Assembly: GCA_947456955.1 (NCBI GenBank) | Contig: CANGTQ010000002.1 | Coordinates: forward strand, 1 to 64,000 | Length of the DNA stretch: 64,000 nucleotides | Source of the DNA: Flavobacteriaceae bacterium | Lineage (GTDB): Bacteria > Bacteroidota > Bacteroidia > Flavobacteriales > Flavobacteriaceae | Direction of reading: 5' to 3' | In this document: piece after piece, positions 49,321 to 59,892 of the stretch | Layout of the letters: the number at the start of each line of letters is the position of its first letter | How positions within the stretch are numbered: the stretch's first letter is position 1 | Position numbers and translations under genes: made by a program | Notes under the pieces: model-generated | Seen by the model: only the letters and a program-made list of their open reading frames with translations | What the model was told of the DNA's origin: nothing | Databases searched by the model: none

Positions 49321-52248
49321 ATGAAATTAAATTTACGCTCATTTTCAATCCTTTTTATCTTATTTTCTTTTTCTTCAATCTATTCTCAAACATCGGGAAT
49401 TAAAGGCGCTGTTATTGAAGACAAAACAGGTATGCCTTTGCCTGGAGCAACAGTTACAATTGTGGAATTGAATAAATCAAGAGTTACTGATGCTAATGGA
49501 AGTTTTATTTTTTCAAATATAGCACCGGGAACTTATATTGTTAAAGTAACTGCATTAACCTTTCAAGAAAAAGAAATTACAGAAGTTATTGTAGTAGCTG
49601 ATGAGATTTATAATTTAACGATTTCCTTGCTTGAAAAAAATAATCAGTTGGACGAAGTTGTTATTAAAGCTCCCACTAAAGCCAAAGTGGAATCGGTTAA
49701 GTCATTGCTAACCATGCAAAAAAATAGTGCAACTGTTTCAGATGGTATTTCTGCGGAGACCATTAAACGATCTCCAGACAAGAATACTTCCGATGTTTTG
49801 AAAAGAATAAGTGGCGCCAGCATTCAAGACAATCGTTTTGTTATCATAAGAGGATTGAACGATAGATATAACGCATCTTTATTAAATGGATCACCACTTC
49901 CAAGTTCTGAGTCTGATAGAAAAGCTTTCTCCTTTGATATATTCCCTTCTAACATGCTTGATAACATTATTATCAATAAAACTGCTTCTCCTGATCTTCC
50001 TGGAGAATTTGCTGGAGGTGTTGTTCAAATCAACACAAAGTCGGTTCCCGATAAAGATTTTCAAAGCATTTCAATAGGTTCTGGATACAACACCGTTACT
50101 ACCTTCAAAGAAGGGAAAACGTATAAGGGCAGCTCAACAGATTGGTTGGGATTTGATGATGGAACACGTGATTTACCTTCTGCAATTCCAAGCACAGAAG
50201 TTTTTACTTCCCCTTCCTTAACTCCTATAGAAAGATCGGAAATTGCGAAAACGTTCGAATACGATTGGAGTATAAACAACGAAACATTTAAACCCAATAC
50301 TAGTTTTCAATATTCTATAGGTAGAAATTATGACATCAAGGATAAAGTTTTTGGCTTTCTATTTTCGGCTACTCACAACTTAAGTAATAATATCAATGAG
50401 TTTGTTGATAGTGAATTTGATGAAAGTGGAACTGCAGCACCATCTGTTATAGTAGCAAATTATGAAGGGGCCAATTATTCACAACAAGTGCTAACCAGTG
50501 CCATAGCAAATTTTTCATTTAAATTTAACCAAAATAACTCATTAACTTTCAAAAATATTTTTAGTGTCAATTCTAGAGATTTAGTTGTAATAAGACAAGG
50601 TAAAGAAGATGTTACTGATGTAGGAGTATTTGATGAAGATATTAGATGGTTTACTAGTAATCGAATTTATTCTGGTCAATTTGGCGGCGAACACTATTTG
50701 CCTTCATCAAAAATTAAAATAGGTTGGTCTGCTTTCTACAGTGATATTACTCGTTCTATTCCCAATTTAAGAAACAATAGATATTTTACTAATAACCCCG
50801 ACAGTACTAACCCAGTCGATTCAACTCCCAATGCAATAATTGCTCTAAATACAGGTGGAATAAATTACGGAGGGGGATTATTTTTTTCAGAACTTAAAGA
50901 AAATAGTAGTGGTGGAAAATTTGATGTAAGTAAGAAATTTACTATTGGCGACGACTTTACCAATGAAATAAAAACTGGAGCATTTGTACAAATTAGAAAT
51001 AGAGATTTTTTTGCTCGACAGTTCCAATATAATAGATTAGATAATGTAAATTTCAATGCTTCATTGTTGACGTTGCCTAATGAAAGCATTTTTAATGTAG
51101 AAAACATGGGCGTACTTTCTCCAGGAGTTACCGGATTTACATTATATGAATTGTCAAAATTTAATGATGCTTATCAAGCAGGTTCTCAACTGAATGCGGG
51201 TTATTTAATGTTAGACAACCGATATAAAAAATTCAGATTGGTTTGGGGTGTTAGAGTGGAAGATTTTACACAAACTCTTGATACAAGATTGACAGAAACA
51301 GAATATATTAATTCAAAAACTAATCAAGTAGATTTTTTACCTTCAGCTAATTTAATCTTTTCAATTAGTTCTAAGAAGAATTTGCGTTTGAGTTACTCCA
51401 AAACATTAAATCGTCCCGAGTTTAGAGAATTAGCTCCGTTTGGGTTTTATGATTTTACGAATCGATATTTTACCCAGGGAAATCCTGATTTGGTTAGAGC
51501 AACTGTACAAAATTTTGATTTACGTTATGAATTCTATCCAGGCAAAGGGCAACTGTTTTCTGTTTCTTATTTCCTTAAAAAATTCAAAAATCCAATTGAG
51601 ATTATCCAACAATCATTAAACAGAACACTATCTTATGGGAATGCTAATTCTGCCAAAAGTAGTGGTATAGAAATAGAGTTTAGAACTCTTTTGAGCTCTA
51701 TCTTTAATGCTGAAAGCATGGTTTTGCTCGATGATTTAACCTTGTTCTCAAACTTGGCTATAATAAAGTCCAACGCGGATGTGTCAAATATAAACAATGC
51801 TAATCCTGAAAAAAGTAGACCTATGCAAGGACAATCTCCTTATGTATTCAATGCTGGTTTACAATATGCGAACAAAGATAATGGTTGGATAGTTTCAACA
51901 AACATCAACAGGGTAGGTAATAGAATTGTATTTGGTTCTAGTGAAATTGAACCTTCTCTTTGGGAAAAAGCAAGAACGTTTCTTGATGTCCAAATAGCAA
52001 AATCATTTTATAAAAATAAAATTGAATTAAAATTAAATATTCAGAACATACTAGCACAAGATCAAATTTTTTATCAAAACATTTATACAGAAGATGTACC
52101 TCAATCATCCACAATTACTAATTTAAGTAATCTACTTTTTACAGGCGATACTTTGAATGAAGACGGATATGACGCAAAAACCGATGATGTAATTTTGAGA
52201 AACAAATTTGGAAGGGTTATTTCTTTATCAATGACTTATAACTTTTAG
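49321..52248 (+). CDS. TonB-dependent receptor with carboxypeptidase-regulatory-like N-terminal domain
   Basis: Signal peptide; GAVIEDKTGMPLPGATVTIVE; plug FVIIRGLNDRYNASLLNGSPLPSSE; terminal F. Confidence 0.9.
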   Translation: MKLNLRSFSILFILFSFSSIYSQTSGIKGAVIEDKTGMPLPGATVTIVELNKSRVTDANGSFIFSNIAPGTYIVKVTALTFQEKEITEVIVVADEIYNLTISLLEKNNQLDEVVIKAPTKAKVESVKSLLTMQKNSATVSDGISAETIKRSPDKNTSDVLKRISGASIQDNRFVIIRGLNDRYNASLLNGSPLPSSESDRKAFSFDIFPSNMLDNIIINKTASPDLPGEFAGGVVQINTKSVPDKDFQSISIGSGYNTVTTFKEGKTYKGSSTDWLGFDDGTRDLPSAIPSTEVFTSPSLTPIERSEIAKTFEYDWSINNETFKPNTSFQYSIGRNYDIKDKVFGFLFSATHNLSNNINEFVDSEFDESGTAAPSVIVANYEGANYSQQVLTSAIANFSFKFNQNNSLTFKNIFSVNSRDLVVIRQGKEDVTDVGVFDEDIRWFTSNRIYSGQFGGEHYLPSSKIKIGWSAFYSDITRSIPNLRNNRYFTNNPDSTNPVDSTPNAIIALNTGGINYGGGLFFSELKENSSGGKFDVSKKFTIGDDFTNEIKTGAFVQIRNRDFFARQFQYNRLDNVNFNASLLTLPNESIFNVENMGVLSPGVTGFTLYELSKFNDAYQAGSQLNAGYLMLDNRYKKFRLVWGVRVEDFTQTLDTRLTETEYINSKTNQVDFLPSANLIFSISSKKNLRLSYSKTLNRPEFRELAPFGFYDFTNRYFTQGNPDLVRATVQNFDLRYEFYPGKGQLFSVSYFLKKFKNPIEIIQQSLNRTLSYGNANSAKSSGIEIEFRTLLSSIFNAESMVLLDDLTLFSNLAIIKSNADVSNINNANPEKSRPMQGQSPYVFNAGLQYANKDNGWIVSTNINRVGNRIVFGSSEIEPSLWEKARTFLDVQIAKSFYKNKIELKLNIQNILAQDQIFYQNIYTEDVPQSSTITNLSNLLFTGDTLNEDGYDAKTDDVILRNKFGRVISLSMTYNF

Positions 52249-52266
52249 AAAGTTTTAAATTACTTC

Positions 52267-53157
52267 ATGTCAAAAAAAGAGCACAAACCTAACAAGCGAA
52301 AAATTGATTTTTTAATTATTTCAGATGTGCATCTTGGAACTTATGGATGTCATAGTAAAGAGCTATTGAAATATTTAAATAGCATCAAACCAAAGGTTGT
52401 AGTTCTTAATGGTGATATTATTGACATGTGGCAATTTAGTAAGCGCTATTGGCCCAAATCACACATGCAAGTGATTCATAAAATCATGAATTGGGTTAAT
52501 AAAGGTGTTAAGGTATATTATATCACAGGTAACCATGACGAGTTATTGCGAAAATTTGCCGGTTTTAAAATGGGTTCACTAGTTATAGATAATAAACTTG
52601 TCGTTGAATTAGATGGAAAGAAAACATGGATTTTTCATGGTGATGTTTTTGATGTAACCATGCAACATTCTAAATGGTTAGCCAAGTTAGGTTCTCACGG
52701 ATATGACTTATTGATACTTATTAATGCCTTTTGCAATTGGGTTTCCGTAAAATTTTGAAGAGGAAAAATTTCATTGTCCAAAAACATAAAAAATAGTGTA
52801 AAAAAAGCAGTTAAATTCATCAATGATTTTGAAAAAACAGCTGCTGATATTGCTATTTCTAATCAATATGATTATGTTATTTGTGGTCATATTCATCATC
52901 CGGAAATTAAAAATATAACTACAGAAAATGGTAATGTCGTCTATATGAATTCTGGTGATTGGATAGAAAACTTAACCGCATTAGAATATTATAATAAAGA
53001 GTGGAAACTTTTTCGATACAATGAAGAAGATTTTAAATTAGAAAAACATGACGAAGAAGATGAATTATCAACGCTAAATAATTCAGAAATTTTCAATAAG
53101 ATGTTAGTTGGCTTTATGGAAAATGATGGTACAACAGAAATAAAATTCAAAAGATGA
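52267..53157 (+). pseudogene. UDP-2,3-diacylglucosamine diphosphatase-like metallophosphatase interrupted by an in-frame TGA (52756-52758)
   Basis: SDVHLGTYG, LNGDIIDMWQ, TGNHDELLR upstream and CGHIHHPEI downstream of TGA, all in one reading frame. Confidence 0.85.
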
Positions 53158-54164
53158 AAATTTTATACGCTGTTCAAGGTACTGGTAATGGTCATATAAC
53201 AAGAGCCATCGAGATAATAGAACATCTTCAGCAAAAAGGAGATTTAGATATACTGGTTAGCGGCATACAATCTGATATTGAATTACCATTTAAGGTAAAA
53301 TATAAATTTCGAGGTCTTTCATTCATTTTTGGTAAAAATGGCGGTATAGATTATTGGAAAACCTTTTTAAAACTAAAATCAAGAAAGTTAATAAAAGATA
53401 TTAAATCATTAAAGATTAAAGAATACGATTTAATAATTAGTGATTTTGAACCTATTTCTGTTTGGGCAGCTATTAAAGCGAAGAAAACATGTGTTGGTTT
53501 GAGCAATCAAGTAGCTACACTTCATCCTTTAGCACCAAAACCAAGAAAAGATGATGTGATGGGTAAAATGGTTTTGCAAAATTATGCTCCAACATATATT
53601 AATTATGGATTTCATTTTAAGAGTTTGGATAAAACTGTTTTCACACCTATAATTAGAAGAGAGGTTAGAGAAATAAGTATAACTAATCTAGGACACTATA
53701 CCGTTTATTTGCCTTCCTATGATGATGTAAAAATTGTAAAAAGATTAAATAAAATCCCTGAAGTAGAGTGGCAAGTTTTTTCTAAACACAGCAAAAAATC
53801 ATATACAATTGGAAATGTTTCTATTTCACCAATAGATTCTAAATTATTCTTAAAAAGTATTGCTTCATCTTCTGGTGTATTAACTAATGCAGGTTTTGGT
53901 ACAACAAGCGAAGCGCTATTTCTGAAGAAAAAACTTTTAGTAGTTCCAATGAAAAAACAGTATGAGCAACAATGTAATGCTGCTATGCTTCAAGATATGG
54001 GAGTAAAAGTTATAAAAAAATTCGATAAAAAGAGCGTCGATTTAATTGATAATTGGGTCAAAAGTGACACGATTATTGAAGTCGATTATCAAAACAACAC
54101 ACAAGAAATTATTGATTTGATAATAGAAAATCATATAAAAAATAAGAATAAATTTTCTAGTTAA
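53154..54164 (+). CDS. GT-B fold glycosyltransferase (MurG/UGT-like)
   Basis: MKILYAVQGTGNGHITRAIEIIEHLQ; TNAGFGTTSEALFLKKKLLVVPMKKQYEQQCNA. Confidence 0.85.
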   Translation: MKILYAVQGTGNGHITRAIEIIEHLQQKGDLDILVSGIQSDIELPFKVKYKFRGLSFIFGKNGGIDYWKTFLKLKSRKLIKDIKSLKIKEYDLIISDFEPISVWAAIKAKKTCVGLSNQVATLHPLAPKPRKDDVMGKMVLQNYAPTYINYGFHFKSLDKTVFTPIIRREVREISITNLGHYTVYLPSYDDVKIVKRLNKIPEVEWQVFSKHSKKSYTIGNVSISPIDSKLFLKSIASSSGVLTNAGFGTTSEALFLKKKLLVVPMKKQYEQQCNAAMLQDMGVKVIKKFDKKSVDLIDNWVKSDTIIEVDYQNNTQEIIDLIIENHIKNKNKFSS

Positions 54165-54170
54165 ATCATT

Positions 54171-55532
54171 ATGAGTCTATCAGATAACAATCATATTTTT
54201 AAAAAAGAAGATTTTGGAGATGATTTTCTTTGGGGCATTTCTACTTCAGCCACTCAAACAGAAGGGAATACTAAAGATGATGGGAAAGGAGATTCTATTT
54301 GGGATGAATTTGCCAGAAAAAAAAATGCCATAGTAAATAATGATTCACCATCTACGGCTACTAATTTCTATGAAAATTATAAAGAAGATATTCAAATTCT
54401 CAAAAATTTAGGTATTCCAAATTTTAGATTCTCATTGTCTTGGCCAAGAATAATTCCAAATGGAATTGGTAACATAAATCAAAAAGGAATTGATTTTTAT
54501 CATAATGTTATTGACTATTGTTTAGAAAATGAAATAGAACCTTTTGTTACAATATATCATTGGGATTTGCCTCTTGAATTAGAAAAAAAAGGAGGTTGGA
54601 CAAACCGAGAAATAATATCATGGTTTGAAGAATATGTAAAAGTTTGTATAAATGCATTTGGTCAGAAAGTCAAAAATTGGATAGTTCTCAATGAACCTTC
54701 AGTTTTTACTGGCGCTGGATATTTTTTAGGGATACATGCTCCAGGTAAAAAAGGCATGAACAACTTTCTTCCGGCTATGCATCATGCATTACTTTGTCAA
54801 GCTATTGGTTTTAAATCCATAAAAGAAAAATTTTCCGAAGCTTGTGTAGGTACAACATATTCATGTACCTATGTTACTCCTAAAACGTATTCTGAAAAAG
54901 ATTTAAAAGCTACAGAACGAGTAGACGCACTATTAAACAGAGCTTTCATTGAACCTACACTAGGATTAGGTTATCCCATAAAAACGATCCCTTTTTTAAA
55001 GCATATTACTAAACATTTTTTACCTGGTGATGAGGAACTATTAAAAGTTAATTTTGATTTCATTGGTTTACAAAACTACACGCGTGAAGTAGTTGCACAT
55101 AATACCTATGTTCCATACATCAATGCAAAATTAGTTCCTGCCAAAAAAAGAAATGTTGATTATACCTTGATGAATTGGGAAATATATCCAAAATCTATTT
55201 ACTATCTAATTTTAAAGTTTAGTAAATATGCGGGTGTGAAGAAAATAATAATTACCGAAAATGGTGCGTCTTTTTTTGATGAATTTAAACATAATATGTT
55301 TGATGATAAAGAACGAATTGAATATATAAAATCGTATTTGCATCAAGTTTTATTGGCTAAACAAAATGGGGGAAAAGTAGAAGGTTATTTTATATGGTCA
55401 TTAACCGATAATTTTGAATGGGCAGAAGGCTACAAACAACGTTTTGGATTAGTTTATATTGATTATGAAACACAAAAAAGAACCATTAAAAACTCTGGAT
55501 ATTGGTATCAAGAATTTTTGAAAAAGGATTAG
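54171..55532 (+). CDS. Glycoside hydrolase family 1 (beta-glucosidase-like)
   Basis: FLWGISTSATQTEGN, WIVLNEPSVFT (NEP acid/base), ITENGAS (nucleophile), GYFIWSLTDNFEWAEGY. Confidence 0.95.
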   Translation: MSLSDNNHIFKKEDFGDDFLWGISTSATQTEGNTKDDGKGDSIWDEFARKKNAIVNNDSPSTATNFYENYKEDIQILKNLGIPNFRFSLSWPRIIPNGIGNINQKGIDFYHNVIDYCLENEIEPFVTIYHWDLPLELEKKGGWTNREIISWFEEYVKVCINAFGQKVKNWIVLNEPSVFTGAGYFLGIHAPGKKGMNNFLPAMHHALLCQAIGFKSIKEKFSEACVGTTYSCTYVTPKTYSEKDLKATERVDALLNRAFIEPTLGLGYPIKTIPFLKHITKHFLPGDEELLKVNFDFIGLQNYTREVVAHNTYVPYINAKLVPAKKRNVDYTLMNWEIYPKSIYYLILKFSKYAGVKKIIITENGASFFDEFKHNMFDDKERIEYIKSYLHQVLLAKQNGGKVEGYFIWSLTDNFEWAEGYKQRFGLVYIDYETQKRTIKNSGYWYQEFLKKD

Positions 55533-55770
55533 AAATCATTTTCATTTTTATGATGCTGTTAACAAATTTTACTTTGACCAACTTTAGAAATCACTATCTA
55601 TAGGCGCTTAATATTTGGATAACATCTACTTTAACAATAGTTTACAAATACCTCGCTTTTAGAAACTATTTTTTAACCTAAAAATTATTTTTATTTAATT
55701 TCCTATTTACATCTAGTTGTTTTACTGGTTTTAAGTTTGCCATGTTTAACATATAAAACAATTCAAACAA

Positions 55771-58700
55771 ATGAAAAAAAATTATTTTGTTGCTATTTTG
55801 GCTTTAGTAGTCAATTTTGCAATCGCTCAAATTGAGCCAACGACCTATCGTGGTGCTTTCGCACCATCGCCAACTGCTCCTTGGACTGACTCTTGGACAG
55901 AGTTTAATCCACTAACCGCAGATTATTCTTCCACAAAACCTGTTGTAGTAATTTCAGCTGATATTGCAGCGAACACTACTTGGAGTGCTAACAATGTTTA
56001 TGAGTTAAATGGCACTATTTACGTGAGAAATAATGCTACTTTAACTATTCCTGCTGGTACACTTATCAAAAGTAATGCAGTTGGAGCTTCTTTAATTGTT
56101 ACTAGAGGAGCTAAATTAAACGCTATTGGAACAGCTACTTCTCCAATTGTATTTACTTCAAAAAATGCTGTTGGTTCAAGAAACAGAGGTGACTGGGGAG
56201 GAATTGTACTTCTTGGAAAGGGAAGATATAATATCAATAATGGTGTAAACTTTATTGAGGGAATTTCTCAAACAGTAGAAACCCAATTTGGAGGTGGTTT
56301 ATCTCCAATAAATAATGACAGTTCAGGAACATTAAAATATGTTAGAATTGAATTTGCTGGTTACGTATTTTCTCCAAACAATGAGCTTAATGGTTTAACT
56401 ATGGGTGCTTGTGGTAGTGGTACTACTATTGATTATGTTCAAGTTTCTTATTCTAATGATGACTCATTCGAATGGTTTGGTGGTTCAGTTGACTGTAAAC
56501 ACTTAGTAGCTTTAGCTGGATTAGATGATGATTTTGATACTGATAATGGATACAACGGTAGAGTACAATTTGGTTTATCAATCAAAGACCCAAGTGGATT
56601 TGATATCTCAACATCAGAGTGTTTTGAATCAGACAACAGTGCTGGAACAGGTGCTCCTGTTGGTAATGCAACAACTGACGCTTGGAAAACAAGTGCTATT
56701 TTTACAAACTTTACTTGTTTAGGCCCAGTTTATAGAGCTACATTAACTACTCCTGCAACTTCTGTAAACAATTTACATGATAAAGCAGCAAGATTAAGAA
56801 GAGCTACAGAATTAAAAGTATTTAACTCTTTGTTTTTAGATTTTAGAAGAGGTCTTCTTTTTGAAAACAATTCAATTGCTAACTTTACTACAGCTAACAC
56901 TACAATATGGCAAAATAATATTATTGCTGGTAGTACTCCAATCATTAGTACTACAACCGCAATTACTGATAAATACAATGCTGGTAGTAACTCATCTTTA
57001 ACATCCGGTGCAGATGTGATATTAGTAAACCCTTACCCAGCAAATTCAGGTACTACTACTGCTCCTGGTTATACAGGTTTAGATTACAGACCAGGAACTG
57101 GTTCTCCAGCTTTATCAGGTGCTTCTTTTACTAATGCTGCTTTCACAGGAATCTTAACACAAGTTGAAACTCCTAATCCAATCGTAACAACTCCAATCAA
57201 TTATTGTAAAGGTGCAGTTGCTGCTCCATTAACTGCAGTTAGTGCTCCTGGAACATCTTTGAGATGGTATACTGCTTTAACTGGTGGAACAGCAGCACTT
57301 GTTCCTCCTACTGTATTAACAACAACAGTTGGTACTAAAACGTACTATGTTACACAACGTGATAATACAACTGGTGTGGAGAGTACTCCACGTACTGCTA
57401 TTGTGGTTAATACATTGGCTGCTCCAGCTGTAGCTTTAGGCACAATTACTAGTAATACTGCTGGTACTACTGCAGGATCATTTCTTGCTGCAACTACAGC
57501 AATAGGTCGATTTGTAGGGACAACAACAGAAGTAACTTATAGAGTACCTGCTTCAACTGAAGCTGGAGTTACTGGTTATGTTTGGACTGTTCCATTAGGA
57601 ACTACAATTATTTCTGATCCTGCAAATACAAATGTATTAACAGTTAATTTCCAAAACGTTCCTGCTGGTGCAGAAACTTATGGAACTATTGGTGTTCAAG
57701 CAGTGAACGAAGCTGGTTGTAGAGGTGCTGTAAAAACAGTTACTTTAACAAAAGCTTTACCTGTTGCTCCTGCCTCAATTACAATGACAAATGGCACAAC
57801 TACTACAGCAATAACAACTTTTGCTCCTTATATGGGAACAAATACTGTGTTAACTTTAACTCCAGCGGTTGTTACAGAAGCAACTTCTTATGTATGGGAA
57901 TTGCCAACTGGTGTTAATCCAGTTTTAGGAACTGTCGTTGGTACACCAACGGTTAGATTATATTCTACTTATCCATTCTTAACCACAATTAGCTCAGCTC
58001 CAACTGCTGTTGGAAATGTTTTCTATAGAGTGACTGAAACTGTTTACAGTAGTGGAATAGTGATACAAACAGCTACCAGATCTGTTGTTGGTGGAACTTT
58101 AGCAAATGGTGTACCTGTTACTGCTGTAACTAATGCAACAGTTACTAACTTAACTAATGAAGGTGCAACCATTAATCCTGCTTTCCCAATTGTTACAACA
58201 AGTAGTGCTTCAAGAGCAATTCAAGTTGATTTTGCAGGTGTTACAAGCGCAAATACATTTAATTATTCAACAACTGCCACAGTTCCAGTATCTACTAATG
58301 TATTGCGAATAGGAGTTAAATCAATCAATGGTGTTGGTGTTTCTACTACAAGTAATGCTACTCTAGTAAATCCAACAACTACTTCAACAGCAAGACTGTT
58401 AACATTAACAGCAATTAGGCCAGCAGCTCCAGCAGCTATAACAATAACTAATCCAGCATTTACAGGTACAGCAGCTACAACTGCTATAACAATTATTAGT
58501 AAATATATTGGTACATCTACAACACTTAGATTAACTGCAACAGCTTCTGTATTAGCTTCTTCTTATGAGTGGGAATTGCCTACATGGGTTAATGTTGTTG
58601 AAGGAAATCCTTTAACAGATAGAGTAATACTTGTTAATTTTGCCGGAAACATAAATGCTGCAGCGCCTGCTGGAGTTACTTCATACTATTTTGGCGTATT

Positions 58701-59745
58701 TGCTAAAAACGGTATTAATTATTCACTAACTAATAATGCTACATTGACTCCAGCAACAACTTCAACTGCTAAGTTATTAAAAGTTACTACAAGTTTACCA
58801 GCAATTGTTGGTACAGTTTCAGGTCAAATAGCTAGTTTATGTCCAAATCAAACAGTAACTTATACTATCCCTCTTGCTTCTCCATTAGCTAATACGTATA
58901 CTATTACTGCTCCTGCAGGTTCTACAGTAACTTCAACTAGTAATCCTAATAATACTGGTAATGTATTATTATCTTCTCGCGATTTAAATTTCACAGTTAC
59001 TTTCCCTTCAGTATTTGCAATTGTAACAGCAACTCCTGTAGCTGATAAATCAATAACAATTAGATCAGAAAACGGTGTTGGAAATAGTGCTACAAATAGA
59101 GTATTAACCTTAACTACTGCATTAGCTGCTGTAGGTACAAATACTAATTCATATGTGAATCCTAATACAGGAGCTGCAGGTGTTACATTATTTGGAAAAT
59201 GTGCAACTCAAACAATTTCTGTTCCTAGAGTTCCTTCTGCAACTTCTTATGTTTGGACTCTTCAAAATGGAGCTGTTATTGTTGGTGACGCAACACGTAG
59301 TGAAGTGGTAATTGATTTTTCTCAAGTTGCTACTCCAACTGCTACAACTAGAAATATTGTAAAAGTAAAAGCATTCAATGGTTGTAATTTTAGTGCTGAG
59401 AAATCAATAACTTTAACATGGGATGCTATTGCTACATGTCCAGAAACAGGAGGTAATAATAGACAAACAGATCCAACAGCTGTTGCTTCAAATGTTTCTC
59501 AAATCTATCCAAATCCAGCAGTTGATACTTTCAACTTAGATTTATCAACTACTCTTGGAAGTGAAGTTTCATTAACTATCTATGCTATCAATGGAGCAGT
59601 TGTTAAAACTAGCAAAGTTCAATTGGTTGAAGGATTTAATACAGTTAGCGAAGATGTATCTAATTTAGGTGAAGGTATTTATTTCGTGAAATTGTATAAT
59701 CCAACTAATAACGAAACAATCGTTAGAAAATTAGTAAAGAGATAA
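55771..59745 (+). CDS. Large T9SS-secreted multidomain protein with repeated Ig/PKD-like modules
   Basis: Signal peptide; repeated ASITMTNGTTTTAI... / AAITITNPAFTGTAA... modules; C-terminal QIYPNPAVDTFNLDLS...ETIVRKLVKR. Confidence 0.9.
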   Translation: MKKNYFVAILALVVNFAIAQIEPTTYRGAFAPSPTAPWTDSWTEFNPLTADYSSTKPVVVISADIAANTTWSANNVYELNGTIYVRNNATLTIPAGTLIKSNAVGASLIVTRGAKLNAIGTATSPIVFTSKNAVGSRNRGDWGGIVLLGKGRYNINNGVNFIEGISQTVETQFGGGLSPINNDSSGTLKYVRIEFAGYVFSPNNELNGLTMGACGSGTTIDYVQVSYSNDDSFEWFGGSVDCKHLVALAGLDDDFDTDNGYNGRVQFGLSIKDPSGFDISTSECFESDNSAGTGAPVGNATTDAWKTSAIFTNFTCLGPVYRATLTTPATSVNNLHDKAARLRRATELKVFNSLFLDFRRGLLFENNSIANFTTANTTIWQNNIIAGSTPIISTTTAITDKYNAGSNSSLTSGADVILVNPYPANSGTTTAPGYTGLDYRPGTGSPALSGASFTNAAFTGILTQVETPNPIVTTPINYCKGAVAAPLTAVSAPGTSLRWYTALTGGTAALVPPTVLTTTVGTKTYYVTQRDNTTGVESTPRTAIVVNTLAAPAVALGTITSNTAGTTAGSFLAATTAIGRFVGTTTEVTYRVPASTEAGVTGYVWTVPLGTTIISDPANTNVLTVNFQNVPAGAETYGTIGVQAVNEAGCRGAVKTVTLTKALPVAPASITMTNGTTTTAITTFAPYMGTNTVLTLTPAVVTEATSYVWELPTGVNPVLGTVVGTPTVRLYSTYPFLTTISSAPTAVGNVFYRVTETVYSSGIVIQTATRSVVGGTLANGVPVTAVTNATVTNLTNEGATINPAFPIVTTSSASRAIQVDFAGVTSANTFNYSTTATVPVSTNVLRIGVKSINGVGVSTTSNATLVNPTTTSTARLLTLTAIRPAAPAAITITNPAFTGTAATTAITIISKYIGTSTTLRLTATASVLASSYEWELPTWVNVVEGNPLTDRVILVNFAGNINAAAPAGVTSYYFGVFAKNGINYSLTNNATLTPATTSTAKLLKVTTSLPAIVGTVSGQIASLCPNQTVTYTIPLASPLANTYTITAPAGSTVTSTSNPNNTGNVLLSSRDLNFTVTFPSVFAIVTATPVADKSITIRSENGVGNSATNRVLTLTTALAAVGTNTNSYVNPNTGAAGVTLFGKCATQTISVPRVPSATSYVWTLQNGAVIVGDATRSEVVIDFSQVATPTATTRNIVKVKAFNGCNFSAEKSITLTWDAIATCPETGGNNRQTDPTAVASNVSQIYPNPAVDTFNLDLSTTLGSEVSLTIYAINGAVVKTSKVQLVEGFNTVSEDVSNLGEGIYFVKLYNPTNNETIVRKLVKR

Positions 59746-59773
59746 GATTAGATTCATACTATAATCTTTATCT

Positions 59774-59807
59774 AGGAAGCTGTCATTTATGACAGCTTCC
59801 TTTTTTT
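59774..59807 (+). terminator. Rho-independent terminator
   Basis: AGGAAGCTGTC-atttat-GACAGCTTCCTTTTTTT. Confidence 0.9.
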
Positions 59808-59892
59808 ATAGAACTTTAGTAATAATAAAAATATATTGTTAACCCTTTGGGTGTAATTAATCAAAATACTTTATTTTTGATTTTTGGGATTA

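Noticed and set aside
52756-52758. Selenocysteine or reassigned UGA codon
   Set aside because: No SECIS-like structure was evident and TGA serves as a normal stop elsewhere in the window; expected residue appears to be Gly, so nonsense mutation or read error is simpler.
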